Shown piece after piece: positions 11,676 to 20,208 of a stretch of DNA of 64,000 bases. Below the pieces are notes generated by a model. That model saw nothing but the letters and a program-made list of their open reading frames with translations, made no database searches and was not told where the DNA came from. The translations under genes were made by a program, and so were the position numbers. Position 1 is the first letter of the stretch, and each line of letters starts with the position of its first letter. The stretch comes from Bacteroides fragilis (lineage in GTDB: Bacteria > Bacteroidota > Bacteroidia > Bacteroidales > Bacteroidaceae), in assembly GCF_002849695.1 (NCBI RefSeq), contig NZ_CP018937.1, positions 124,001-188,000 on the forward strand. The letters are read 5' to 3'.

Positions 11676-13256
11676 ATGCATGAAATAACTCCTTTTGCCA
11701 TTCCGGCAATGCGTGATTTTGTACCGGAGAAGCTGAGGCCGTGGATTGTAATCCTCTTTGTTATCATCTTCCAGTTCTCCGGAGGTGTCTATCTGGCCGC
11801 AGTCAGTGAGATGGTCGGCTCGACGGCATTGATGCAGGAAGATATTATGATGGCGGGTTATGCTTCTCTGGTAGGGATGTCGCTGACGTTTGCCATTATG
11901 TTCCGTCTGAAGTTCCGTTTTCCTTCGAAAACCACTTTCCTGACATGTGGTATTGCCATTATTTTGTGTAATCTGATATGTATGTATACCCGCAGTGTGC
12001 CGCTATTGGTGACGGTTTGTTTCTTTGGTGGAATTTTCAGGATGTGGGCTACCTTTGAATGTAACTCTACCATCCAGCTTTGGCTTACCCCTCAGAGAGA
12101 TCTTTCTGTCTTCTTCTGTTATATCTATCTGTTGGTGCAGGGCTGTCTTCAACTGTCAGGACTGATAACCGTTTATACTGCTTTCTGGATTAAATGGGAA
12201 TATATGCATTGGTTGATTATTGCTTTATTGCTGCTTGTGATGATAGCGACTATGATTCTGTTCCGCAATTACCGTTCGATGCCAAAGTTACCACTCTTCG
12301 GCATTGACTGGCTGGGCGCTTTGATGTGGGGGATTGTGATTTTATGCATAATCTTTGTCTGTGTGTATGGCGAACATTACGATTGGTATGAGTCAGCCTA
12401 CATTCGGATGGCAACCGTGGGAGGAATAACAGTCCTGTTATTGAACCTGTGGCGGGCTTCTTTCATTCGTCACCCGTTCATTGCGTTGGCTACCTGGCGG
12501 TTTAAAGCGGTTTATCTCACATTTCTGCTTTACATTGTCGTCGATATCTTATTGGCACCTTCGCATTTGTTTGAACATATCTATATGGAAGCTGTGCTTG
12601 GTTATGATTCTTTGAATGTGATTTCGCTCAATTGGATGTTATTATTGGGAACGGTTGTAGGCAGTGTTTTGACGTTTTATACCTTTTCCCGCCGTAAATG
12701 GTGTTATCGGACGATGACCGTCATTGCATTTCTTGCTATCACCGGTTATTTGATGATGTTTTATTTTACTATCGACTACGGCTTGTCTAAGGAGGTTTTG
12801 ATGCTTCCTCTTTTTTTGCGTAGTTTCGGATATGTGATCATTGCCATTTGTTTTATTACAGCACTTTCACGTGTGCCGTTTCAGAACTTTTTTGAAGCGG
12901 TGTCTGTCCAGGCGTTTGTCAGTGCCAGTTTTGGTGGAGCACTCGGTGCGGCCGTTCTCGAGCGAGCCTTGAGTGTGGTGATGAAGAAGAATACGATGTT
13001 GCTGGGCAGTGCACTGGATGCAGTTCATCCACAGGCAAGCCACATCCCTTTAGGGCAACTATCCGGGATCTTACAACAACAGGCCCTGATGGTTTCCATG
13101 AAAGAGCTGTACGGATGGCTTACGCTGATCAGTCTGTTTTGCCTGATGCTGTTCTGGATCAGTCATAATTCTGTTCGTCCGCTCCATGCCTTGCATCCCA
13201 GATACCGGGTGATACGTCGTTATATCAAGCACGAATTGAGGGCTGTTAAACGATAG
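11676..13256 (+). CDS. MFS drug transporter, EmrB/DHA2-like
   Basis: Inner-membrane proton-driven exporter completing the pump with the two preceding genes. The 526 residues are strongly hydrophobic, with about 14 predicted membrane helices, as in the DHA2 (14-TMS) family. The start at 11676 lies 3 bases after the adaptor stop, so translation is probably coupled. It ends in a basic cytoplasmic tail (RYRVIRRYIKHELRAVKR). The sequence is divergent from well-known EmrB proteins; family assignment rests on length, helix number and operon context. Confidence 0.85.
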   Translation: MHEITPFAIPAMRDFVPEKLRPWIVILFVIIFQFSGGVYLAAVSEMVGSTALMQEDIMMAGYASLVGMSLTFAIMFRLKFRFPSKTTFLTCGIAIILCNLICMYTRSVPLLVTVCFFGGIFRMWATFECNSTIQLWLTPQRDLSVFFCYIYLLVQGCLQLSGLITVYTAFWIKWEYMHWLIIALLLLVMIATMILFRNYRSMPKLPLFGIDWLGALMWGIVILCIIFVCVYGEHYDWYESAYIRMATVGGITVLLLNLWRASFIRHPFIALATWRFKAVYLTFLLYIVVDILLAPSHLFEHIYMEAVLGYDSLNVISLNWMLLLGTVVGSVLTFYTFSRRKWCYRTMTVIAFLAITGYLMMFYFTIDYGLSKEVLMLPLFLRSFGYVIIAICFITALSRVPFQNFFEAVSVQAFVSASFGGALGAAVLERALSVVMKKNTMLLGSALDAVHPQASHIPLGQLSGILQQQALMVSMKELYGWLTLISLFCLMLFWISHNSVRPLHALHPRYRVIRRYIKHELRAVKR

Positions 13257-13293
13257 GGGCATTTATACTTTTTATCTTTATATATTCAGAGTT

Positions 13294-13419
13294 GAGAGGG
13301 TGTGTCATAACTCATCACAGAGGACACAGAGTAACACAGAGGTGTTTTTAAGTTACTGATTATTAGTAAAAAAAACTCTGTGATACTCTGTGGTGAAAAG
13401 AGTTTCGACACAGCCTCTC
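13294..13419. repeat. ~126-bp palindromic repeat, copy A
   Basis: Imperfect terminal inverted repeats GAGAGGGTGTGTC (13294-13306) and GACACAGCCTCTC (13407-13419) match at 12 of 13 positions when folded. The inner arms carry cacagaggacacagag and ctctgtgatactctgtg, with the centre agttactgattattag. A close copy lies inverted at 33240-33372 and a degenerate one at 33071-33199. It fills the gap between the convergent MFS and acyltransferase genes and could act there as a two-way terminator. It is MITE-like or REP-like, with no coding content. Confidence 0.75.
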
Positions 13420-13551
13420 ACTGCTATTTGTTTCTATATTAAAAATCTGATCTGATTCAGAGGAACGTATGTCTCTGATTATTAGTTATCTGATTCAGTA
13501 TCCTATGGTATTTGCAATATTCCATTTTATAACAGTTCCGATAGCGGATAT

Positions 13552-14640
13552 TTATCCTATTATCCATTTACTGCCCGGGATGAATGAGATGATCTTTGCA
13601 GTTACGAAGCAGCAGATGAATGTACTGACAGCGATACATGGTATAGCAGCGACAGTAGGAAGTGCCAGTGTATGTTTGAACACTGTAGCCCATAACCCGA
13701 GCCAGAATATGTGCATAAGATACATGCCATAGCTGAGTTTCGATATTTCTGTAATGAGCCGTGGGGCTTTTTGACTGTTTATACATGTAAAAAGAAGGAA
13801 TGTACCCGCTGTGAGAAGCACACAGTTGATTGTGCAGAAAGCCCATCCTATTTCTATTTCGGGTGTAGGGAGAATTTCTCCGGGTATGGCTTGGACATAG
13901 AAAGAGTAGATGGTTAATATTGCTCCGGCGACCATTGAAATAATTCCTACAGTGAGACGTTTGGAACGGTTCCAAGTGAGATGGACATGTATGTAATGTG
14001 CCAGTACAAGATAGCCCAAGTAACCTGAGAAGTACCACAACATGTGGTATTCGTTCCAAAAACATTGTCCCCATACTTCACCGCACCAACGGTTTAGATA
14101 GGGTATACATGTTGATAATAAGAACAATCCGATGAAAAAACGTTCTTCTTTTGCCGTGGCTTTTTTCAGCCATGGCGATATTATGGGTATGAATAAGTAA
14201 AGGCTGATCAGAGGGTACATGAACCACAGGTGTCCGGCCAGTGTCGGGAAGTTCAGGAATATCCGTGACAGATCTTTTAAGGAGGTTTCTTCATTTAGCT
14301 GCCCCCATAACATTGGCAGGGTACTGTATAGTATCATGAAGATGAAAAATGGTGGTACGATGCGGATGAAGCGTTGGCGGTAGAATTGCCATGTGGTCTG
14401 TCCTTCTTTCATCGGCGCAAGAAGAAAGGCTGAGACAATCATGAACAGCGGCACGGCCATGCGTGAAAAGCCATCGTAGACAGCTACCCATAGCCGGTCT
14501 GCTTCACTGGGTAGATAAGACTGTGGTCCGGCCATATCTGTGGATCCGGCGGCACCGTAGAAATTTTCACTGGCGTGTACGATCATAACGAGGAAGCACG
14601 CGAATACGCGTACATAATCTAAAAAAACAATGCGTTTCAT
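13552..14640 (-). CDS. Acyltransferase family 3 membrane protein (OafA/YrhL-like)
   Basis: Integral membrane O-acyltransferase, 362 residues with about ten hydrophobic helices. The N-terminal signature of the family is present: LDYVRVFACFLVMIVHASENF, with the conserved Arg11 and His22 that are needed for acyl transfer. Members acetylate or succinylate sugars in cell-surface polysaccharides. No capsule or LPS gene lies next to it, so the acceptor is unknown. It is transcribed alone from a TATCTTTG promoter about 115 bases upstream. Confidence 0.88.
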   Translation of the reverse strand: MKRIVFLDYVRVFACFLVMIVHASENFYGAAGSTDMAGPQSYLPSEADRLWVAVYDGFSRMAVPLFMIVSAFLLAPMKEGQTTWQFYRQRFIRIVPPFFIFMILYSTLPMLWGQLNEETSLKDLSRIFLNFPTLAGHLWFMYPLISLYLFIPIISPWLKKATAKEERFFIGLFLLSTCIPYLNRWCGEVWGQCFWNEYHMLWYFSGYLGYLVLAHYIHVHLTWNRSKRLTVGIISMVAGAILTIYSFYVQAIPGEILPTPEIEIGWAFCTINCVLLTAGTFLLFTCINSQKAPRLITEISKLSYGMYLMHIFWLGLWATVFKHTLALPTVAAIPCIAVSTFICCFVTAKIISFIPGSKWIIG

Positions 14641-14753
14641 TTTTGTTTGAGTTTTCTTGTTAATAAGACGATTTTTATTTTGTGTTTTTATGCGAAGTAT
14701 CCATTTATAGTGGACATACCCCGTTTATTTTCCGGATGCTGTTTTATTTGGGG

Positions 14754-14761
14754 CAAAGATA
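14754..14761 (-). promoter_or_regulatory. -7 element of the acyltransferase gene
   Basis: TATCTTTG on the minus strand, 114 bases before the ATG at 14640. No clear -33 element is seen. The remainder of the 14641-14945 gap holds only the tRNA terminator. Confidence 0.45.
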
Positions 14762-14901
14762 GAAAAAAACTTGAGATACTGAGTAATATGTGGAAATAAT
14801 CAGGGGAATTGCATTGAATATTCAACGTTCTGCTTTTTCTCTATTTGCAGTGTAGGTGTTGTAACGGTGAAAATGGGAATCAAACTATCAGATAAAAAGA
14901 A

Positions 14902-14930
14902 AAGGAGTTAAGTTTGATTCTTAACTCCTT
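14902..14930 (-). terminator. Terminator of tRNA-Pro
   Basis: Perfect 11-bp stem aaggagttaag (14902-14912) / cttaactcctt (14920-14930), loop of 7. On the minus strand it is followed by tctttttatc. It lies 16 bases downstream of the tRNA 3' end. Confidence 0.7.
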
Positions 14931-14945
14931 ATTTCATTCAATTCG

Positions 14946-15019
14946 TCGGGATGACAAGATTCGAACTTGCGACCACACGCCCCCCAGACGCGTACTCTAC
15001 CGGGCTGAGCTACATCCCG
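14946..15019 (-). tRNA. tRNA-Pro, anticodon GGG
   Basis: The minus strand folds into a full cloverleaf of 74 nt. The acceptor is CGGGATG/CATCCCG, the D arm GCTCAGCCCGGTAGAGT, the anticodon loop CTGGGGG with GGG at 34-36, and the T arm contains GTTCGAAT. The CCA end is not encoded. A very good promoter lies just upstream and a terminator just downstream. Confidence 0.95.
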
Positions 15020-15030
15020 AATTGCGAGTG

Positions 15031-15062
15031 CAAAAGTAGAATTTTATTTTTAATAAGCAAAA
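15031..15062 (-). promoter_or_regulatory. Promoter of tRNA-Pro
   Basis: On the minus strand TTTTG (15058-15062), a 19-bp spacer and TACTTTTG (15031-15038), 11 bases before the tRNA. Textbook Bacteroides sigma-ABfr promoter spacing. Confidence 0.75.
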
Positions 15063-15220
15063 TATTCGGATGATTTATTTCTCCTTTATAGCATTTTTCA
15101 TGCTCAGAGAGTAGAGTCTTTGGGTGAAACGATCCATTAACATTGTTAATCTGAATATGAGATAATAAAACTCTTCTTTGCAAAAGATTTGTTTCTTGAC
15201 GTTAGAGAACAAGTCTTTTA

Positions 15221-15269
15221 TTCCCCAAACCTTTGTTTTAACACAATGTTAAGACAAAGGTTTGGGGAA
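15221..15269. repeat. Long solitary hairpin between tRNA-Pro and aroB
   Basis: Arms ttccccaaacctttgt (15221-15236) and acaaaggtttggggaa (15254-15269) are perfectly complementary over 16 bp. Six more pairs (one G-T) extend inward, giving a 22-bp stem with loop acaat. No T-run follows on either strand, so it is a poor match to an intrinsic terminator. The rest of the 445-base gap (15020-15464) shows no reading frame or other pattern that I can support. Confidence 0.7.
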
Positions 15270-15464
15270 CAGATCACTATCCATTTAAATGATTGGTTAA
15301 TAATGCATTATGCTAATATGTCCTGATACCCCTTGGGATTGTAAAGGCGGGTGGTCATTCGTATTAGTTGTGATTTTCGCAACCTGCCGATTCGTCTTAT
15401 GCTTCTTATGTGGTACTTCATTTATTCATGATCGGAAGTGGATACCTCTGTCACGATGCCTGCT

Positions 15465-16526
15465 TTACATACCCATGCACTCCCGGTAGAAGTCGAACAT
15501 TTCGAAAATAGTATCTTTGTCCGTTGTCTGGTTGATACTGATATCGCCGATTTCTTTCAGAAGCGTGAAGTTTATGACACCTGCATTGTTTTTCTTATCA
15601 TGCTGCATGAATCCGTATAGGCGTTCGTACTGTTTGCAGTCGAACGTGAAAGCGCCATAATTATCTTTTATGAATTGGATGGTCTGACGCATCTTGTCTT
15701 TCGGAAAACCGGTTTTTAAATGTGACAGATAGAGTTCGCAAACAATTCCCCAGGCTACGGCGTACCCGTGGAGGACCGGACGGTTCTCGGCAAGAGCCAG
15801 GCTTTCAAAAGCATGTCCTACGGTATGTCCCAAATTCAACGCTTTGCGGATACCGTGTTCAAACGGGTCTTGCTCTACTATGTCTTCTTTTACTTGTACG
15901 GAACGTCCCACCAACTCTTTCAGGTATCCATAGTCCATCTTTTCCGTATCGAATGCGAGTAGTTCCGCCCAGTGAGCAGTGTTACTGATCAGTCCGTGTT
16001 TCAGCATTTCGGCATAGCCGGAAAAGAAATTGTGTGCATCGAGTGTACGGAGGAACTCTGTTTCGATTAATACACTGGATGCCGGTGCAAAGGCACCTAT
16101 CTCGTTTTTCAACCCGTTAAAATTGATTCCGGTCTTTCCGCCTACAGAAGCGTCTACCATCGCCAGCAGGGTAGTGGGAATATTGATGTAAGCGATGCCG
16201 CGTTTGAATGTGGCAGCGGCAAATCCGCCTAAGTCAGTCACCATTCCACCTCCGAGATTGATAAGGAGTGAGTGGCGGGTAGCACCTTTTTCACTTAACA
16301 CTTGCCAAACGGAGGCCAGTGTTTCAAGTGTTTTATGAACGTCTCCGGCTCCGATAGTGATTTCAACCGCATCCTTCAGGAACGGCAGATTCATCAGTTG
16401 TGACAGACAGAGACGGTGAGTATGATCGTCGGTGAGAATGAACAGGCGGTCGTGTGGGCAGTTTTCGACGGCACGTCCTATACTGCTTTCCAGATTCTCG
16501 CAAAGAATGACTTCTTGTTTACTCAT
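15465..16526 (-). CDS. aroB: 3-dehydroquinate synthase
   Basis: Second step of the shikimate pathway: cyclises DAHP to 3-dehydroquinate, using NAD and a divalent metal. The ATG at 16526 gives 353 residues (MSKQEVILCEN), normal for the family. A TTG at 16556 overlaps the -7 element and is rejected. NAD-binding glycines are in GGGMVTDLGGFAAAT, the Lys in VGGKTGIN, and metal ligands in EMLKHGLI and LNLGHTVGHAFE. The gene stands alone between the hairpin gap and a divergent small membrane-protein gene. Confidence 0.95.
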   Translation of the reverse strand: MSKQEVILCENLESSIGRAVENCPHDRLFILTDDHTHRLCLSQLMNLPFLKDAVEITIGAGDVHKTLETLASVWQVLSEKGATRHSLLINLGGGMVTDLGGFAAATFKRGIAYINIPTTLLAMVDASVGGKTGINFNGLKNEIGAFAPASSVLIETEFLRTLDAHNFFSGYAEMLKHGLISNTAHWAELLAFDTEKMDYGYLKELVGRSVQVKEDIVEQDPFEHGIRKALNLGHTVGHAFESLALAENRPVLHGYAVAWGIVCELYLSHLKTGFPKDKMRQTIQFIKDNYGAFTFDCKQYERLYGFMQHDKKNNAGVINFTLLKEIGDISINQTTDKDTIFEMFDFYRECMGM

Positions 16527-16553
16527 AATGGTTCGATGTTTTTTTATATACTG

Positions 16554-16585
16554 CAAAGATAGGGGTTCGGAGATAAATAGTGAAA
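16554..16585 (-). promoter_or_regulatory. Promoter of aroB
   Basis: TTTC (16582-16585), 20-bp spacer, TATCTTTG (16554-16561) on the minus strand, 28 bases before the aroB ATG. Confidence 0.6.
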
Positions 16586-16634
16586 CTTAGCACTTAAAAA
16601 TGTAAAACATAGAGTTTCGTTTATGAGAAAAAGC

Positions 16635-16642
16635 TATCTTTG
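16635..16642 (+). promoter_or_regulatory. -7 element, small membrane protein gene
   Basis: TATCTTTG on the plus strand, 20 bases before the ATG at 16663. The divergent aroB promoter lies about 75 bp away. Confidence 0.5.
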
Positions 16643-16662
16643 TGACATTAATTTTAGATAAA

Positions 16663-17067
16663 ATGAAAGCATTATTACCTGTATTCTGCCGTCCGTTAGG
16701 ATATGTGATTCTTTTTGTATCGTTATTCATTCCGTTCCTGTTAGTGATGCAAGGAATGGTGACAGACAGTAACCTGTTATTCTATAAGGAATGCACCAAG
16801 CTGCTGATGATGTTGGGAGCAGTGATGATTCTCTTTGCTTTATCGCGTAATGAAGGGCGTGAAACGGAGATTATACGGAACAAGGCGACTCGTAACGCCA
16901 TCTTTTTGACAGTACTTTTTTTATTTGGGGGGATGCTTTATCGGGTGGCAACGGGAGATATCATGACAGTTGATACTTCTTCCTTTCTTATTTTCCTCAT
17001 TATCAATGTGCTCTGTCTTGAGTTTGGTATGAAAAAGGCACAAGTCGATAAAATCTTTAAAAGATAA
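16663..17067 (+). CDS. Small conserved membrane protein, function unknown
   Basis: 134 residues starting MKALLPVFCRP at ATG 16663. An earlier in-frame GTG at 16642 overlaps the promoter and is not used. It has four hydrophobic helices (about 15-35, 45-65, 80-97, 105-122) separated by short charged loops such as SRNEGRETEIIRNKATRN, and a basic C-terminus (KKAQVDKIFKR). No catalytic motif or known family was recognised. It lies about 70 bases before the outer-membrane barrel gene on the same strand, so the two may share a transcript. Confidence 0.7.
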   Translation: MKALLPVFCRPLGYVILFVSLFIPFLLVMQGMVTDSNLLFYKECTKLLMMLGAVMILFALSRNEGRETEIIRNKATRNAIFLTVLFLFGGMLYRVATGDIMTVDTSSFLIFLIINVLCLEFGMKKAQVDKIFKR

Positions 17068-17139
17068 TCGTGTTTAAATTAAACCTTTTGCCTTAAAGGT
17101 TGTCAAACAAACGATTGTTATTATTCAACCTACAGGCAA

Positions 17140-20052
17140 ATGAAGAAACTATTGATCTGGATGGTGTTGCTGCTGACAGTTACCCTATCCACTTATGCGC
17201 AAAACAAAATTGTAACCGTATCGGGACGTGTAATAGAGGCCGGTACGAAAGAACCGGTCGAACTCGCTGCCGTGCAGTTATTATCTCTCCCCGACAGTGC
17301 TCAGGTAGCGGGTATGACCACTTCAGCACAAGGCTACTTCTCTTTATCCAAGCAGAAACCGGGAAAATATCTGCTTAAAGTATCTTTTATCGGATACATC
17401 ACAAAAGTTATCCCCGTTCAGTTGACGGCTAATGTTCCTGCCAAAAAGATGGGAAATATCGAATTGGCAACCGATGCTGTTATGCTTAAAGAAGCAGTTG
17501 TGGTGGCCGAAGCTCCGCAGGTGACGGTAGTAGAAGATACGTTGATGTATAATTCCAGTGCTTATCGTACGCCTGAGGGTGCTATGTTGGAGGAGTTGGT
17601 TAAGAAGCTTCCGGGTGCTGAAATAGATGATGATGGTAATGTCAAAATCAATGGGAAAGAACTGAAAAAAATTATGGTCGACGGTAAGGAATTCTTTGGT
17701 GGAGACGTAAAAACCGGTTTAAAGAATCTTCCTGTAGACATGGTCGATAAGCTGAAAACTTATGATAAAAAATCAGATTTGGCACGTGTGACGGGTATTG
17801 ACGATGGCGAAGAGGAAACGGTGCTTGACCTGACCGTGAAGAAAGGAATGAATCAGGGATGGTTTGGCAATGCAGATCTGGGAGCCGGTACTAAGGACCG
17901 TTATACCGGACGAATGATGCTGAACCGCTTTATTGATAATACTCAGTTTTCGATTATTGGTTCGGCAAACAATGTAAACGACCAGGGTTTTTCCGGTGGA
18001 GGTGGAGGGCCGCGCTGGCGGAGCAACAATGGCTTGAATGCCACTAAAATGTTAGGAGCTACCTTTGCTACTCAGACCAACAAGATTGAACTGGGAGGTA
18101 GTGTACGTTATAATTTCCAGGATGGAGATATTTCGAGTATCAACTCTTCCGAACGCTTCCTTCAGAATGGCAATTCATATTCTAATTCGAATAATAAGAA
18201 CCGGAATAAGGGGACAAACGTGAATGCCGACTTCCGTATGGAGTGGAAACCAGATACGCTGACAAATATTATTTTTCGCCCGAATTTTTCTTATGGAAGA
18301 ACCAACAATGCTTCTCTTTCGGAGTCGGGAACCTTTAATGAAGATCCTTTCAATCTGGTGGCAAATCCGAATGATTATCTGAATTTTGACAATCTTTCCG
18401 ATGATCCGCTGAAAGATATCCGTGTAAATGCTACCAACAGTGCTTCGCTGTCCAAGGGGAATAGTCTGTCGGGAAATGCCACTTTGCAGGTTAACCGGAA
18501 ATTGAATAATAAAGGACGTAACCTGACTTTCCGTGGGGTTTTCGGTTATGGTGATAATGATAACGACCAATATACGCAATCCGAAACACGTTATTACCAA
18601 TTGTTGAATCATTTGGGGGGTGACTCCATCTTGTATCGTAATCAGTATATTACAACTCCTACACACAATTATAACTATACGGCACAAGTGACTTATAGCG
18701 AACCGATTGCAAAGGCTACTTTCTTACAATTCAGCTACCAGTTCCAGTATAAATACAGTAAAAGTGACAAGACCACATTCGATTTACTGGATTATCCCGA
18801 TTGGACTATCGGGGGGACCCTTCCTTCCGGATACGAAGCTCATGCAGTGGACAGCTTGAGTAAGAATGCCGAATATCGTTACTATAACCATGATGCTTCA
18901 GTGGGTTTACGCTTCATTCGTCAGAAGTATCAGTTGAATGTAGGTATGTCTTTCCAGCCGCAGAATTCCACTTTGTCCTATAAAAAGGGAGACTATATGA
19001 TCGATACGACACGTACTGTGTTTAACTTTGCACCGAATATGGATTTACGCTTCCGTTTCTCAAAGGTGAGTCAGTTGCGCTTTACCTACCGGGGACGTAG
19101 CAGTCAACCTACTATGGAGAATCTGTTACCTATAACCGACAACTCAAACCCATTGAATATCCGTATGGGTAATCCCGGGTTGAAACCTTCTTTTGCACAT
19201 ACGATGCGTTTATTCTACAATACATACAATGCAGAGAAACAGCGTGGAATTATGACCCATTTCAGCTTTACTGCTACACAGAACAGTATCAGCAATAGTA
19301 CTCGTTATAATGAAGAAACCGGTGGTTTGATTACGCGTCCGGAAAATATTAACGGTAACTGGAATGCTTTTGGTTTGTTCGGTTTCAATACAGCTTTGAG
19401 GAATAAGAAGTATACGATTAATACTTTTACCAACATCAACTATCAGAATAATGTAGCGTTCCTCTACAATCAGGATACGAAAAACAATGATAGAAATACA
19501 AGTACCGGTTTGATGTTGGGCGAGAGGGTTACAGGCTCTTATCGTAATGATTGGTTCGAGTTTTCGTTGAATGGTTCAATCAATTATACAGCAGAACGTA
19601 ATAAACTCCGTCCGGAGAATAATCAGGAACCTTATACATATTCTTATGGAGCAAGTACCAATATAACGATGCCCTGGAAGATGACCTTGGCTACTAACAT
19701 CACTAATCAAAGCCGTCGTGGTTATCGTGATTCGAGTATGAATCGTAATGAACTGATCTGGAATGCACAACTTGCGCAGTCGTTGCTGAAAGGTGCAGGT
19801 ACTATCAGTTTTGAAGTATATGATATCCTTAGGCAGCAGAGCAACATCAGCCGTTCGTTGACAGCCGATATGCGTTCGGTATCCGAATATAATGGTATCA
19901 ATAGTTACTGTATGGTACACTTCATTTATCGGCTGAATATCTTTGGTAGTAAAGCGGCCCGTGAAAAGATGATGAATAGCGGCGGACGTAGAGGATTTGG
20001 CGGACCCGGCAGAGGTCCCGGCGGTTTTGGAGGCGGACGTCCTCATTTTTAA
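17140..20052 (+). CDS. Outer membrane beta-barrel, TonB-dependent-receptor-like
   Basis: 970 residues. A signal peptide (1-20, ending TYAQ) is followed by a CarboxypepD_reg-like Ig domain (about 25-105, VSGRVIEAGTKEPVELAAVQ), a plug-like region (about 125-230, EDTLMYNSSAYRTPEGAMLE) and a long outer membrane barrel of the OMP_b-brl_3 type with many Asn-rich strands. The terminal residue is Phe, as barrel-assembly signals require. A Gly/Arg-rich tail (about residues 947-967, FGGPGRGPGGFGGG) precedes it, which is unusual for a barrel C-terminus. There is no SusD partner, so this is not a SusC-type importer; the substrate is unknown. Confidence 0.85.
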   Translation: MKKLLIWMVLLLTVTLSTYAQNKIVTVSGRVIEAGTKEPVELAAVQLLSLPDSAQVAGMTTSAQGYFSLSKQKPGKYLLKVSFIGYITKVIPVQLTANVPAKKMGNIELATDAVMLKEAVVVAEAPQVTVVEDTLMYNSSAYRTPEGAMLEELVKKLPGAEIDDDGNVKINGKELKKIMVDGKEFFGGDVKTGLKNLPVDMVDKLKTYDKKSDLARVTGIDDGEEETVLDLTVKKGMNQGWFGNADLGAGTKDRYTGRMMLNRFIDNTQFSIIGSANNVNDQGFSGGGGGPRWRSNNGLNATKMLGATFATQTNKIELGGSVRYNFQDGDISSINSSERFLQNGNSYSNSNNKNRNKGTNVNADFRMEWKPDTLTNIIFRPNFSYGRTNNASLSESGTFNEDPFNLVANPNDYLNFDNLSDDPLKDIRVNATNSASLSKGNSLSGNATLQVNRKLNNKGRNLTFRGVFGYGDNDNDQYTQSETRYYQLLNHLGGDSILYRNQYITTPTHNYNYTAQVTYSEPIAKATFLQFSYQFQYKYSKSDKTTFDLLDYPDWTIGGTLPSGYEAHAVDSLSKNAEYRYYNHDASVGLRFIRQKYQLNVGMSFQPQNSTLSYKKGDYMIDTTRTVFNFAPNMDLRFRFSKVSQLRFTYRGRSSQPTMENLLPITDNSNPLNIRMGNPGLKPSFAHTMRLFYNTYNAEKQRGIMTHFSFTATQNSISNSTRYNEETGGLITRPENINGNWNAFGLFGFNTALRNKKYTINTFTNINYQNNVAFLYNQDTKNNDRNTSTGLMLGERVTGSYRNDWFEFSLNGSINYTAERNKLRPENNQEPYTYSYGASTNITMPWKMTLATNITNQSRRGYRDSSMNRNELIWNAQLAQSLLKGAGTISFEVYDILRQQSNISRSLTADMRSVSEYNGINSYCMVHFIYRLNIFGSKAAREKMMNSGGRRGFGGPGRGPGGFGGGRPHF

Positions 20053-20072
20053 TAAAAGACTGACCTGATAAC

Positions 20073-20124
20073 TCCCTCCGGATAGATTGCAAAATCTCTT
20101 TAATTTTGCATCTGTTCGGAGGGA
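20073..20124 (+). terminator. Hairpin after the barrel gene
   Basis: tccctccg (20073-20080) pairs with cggaggga (20117-20124), and the inner tgcaaaat/attttgca and agat/atct also pair. The result is a long stem with small internal loops, 20 bases after the stop. Only ttgtcgtttt follows, so termination strength is uncertain. Confidence 0.5.
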
Positions 20125-20149
20125 TTGTCGTTTTGAATCGGGACAGTTG

Positions 20150-20180
20150 TTGTTCGTATCCGATATTTTCCATACATTTG
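20150..20180 (+). promoter_or_regulatory. Promoter of the cardiolipin synthase gene
   Basis: TTG (20150-20152), 20-bp spacer, TACATTTG (20173-20180); the gene starts at 20209. Confidence 0.6.
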
Positions 20181-20208
20181 TTGTTTGTATAATACGCGGA
20201 GGGTGAAT

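Noticed and set aside
13469..13732. An 87-codon plus-strand frame overlapping the acyltransferase end
   Set aside because: It runs antisense into the conserved acyltransferase; its hydrophobic look is the mirror of membrane-helix codons.
15020..15464. Remnant gene between tRNA-Pro and aroB
   Set aside because: I looked in all frames for a decayed protein and saw no extended similarity to any family; only the hairpin stands out.
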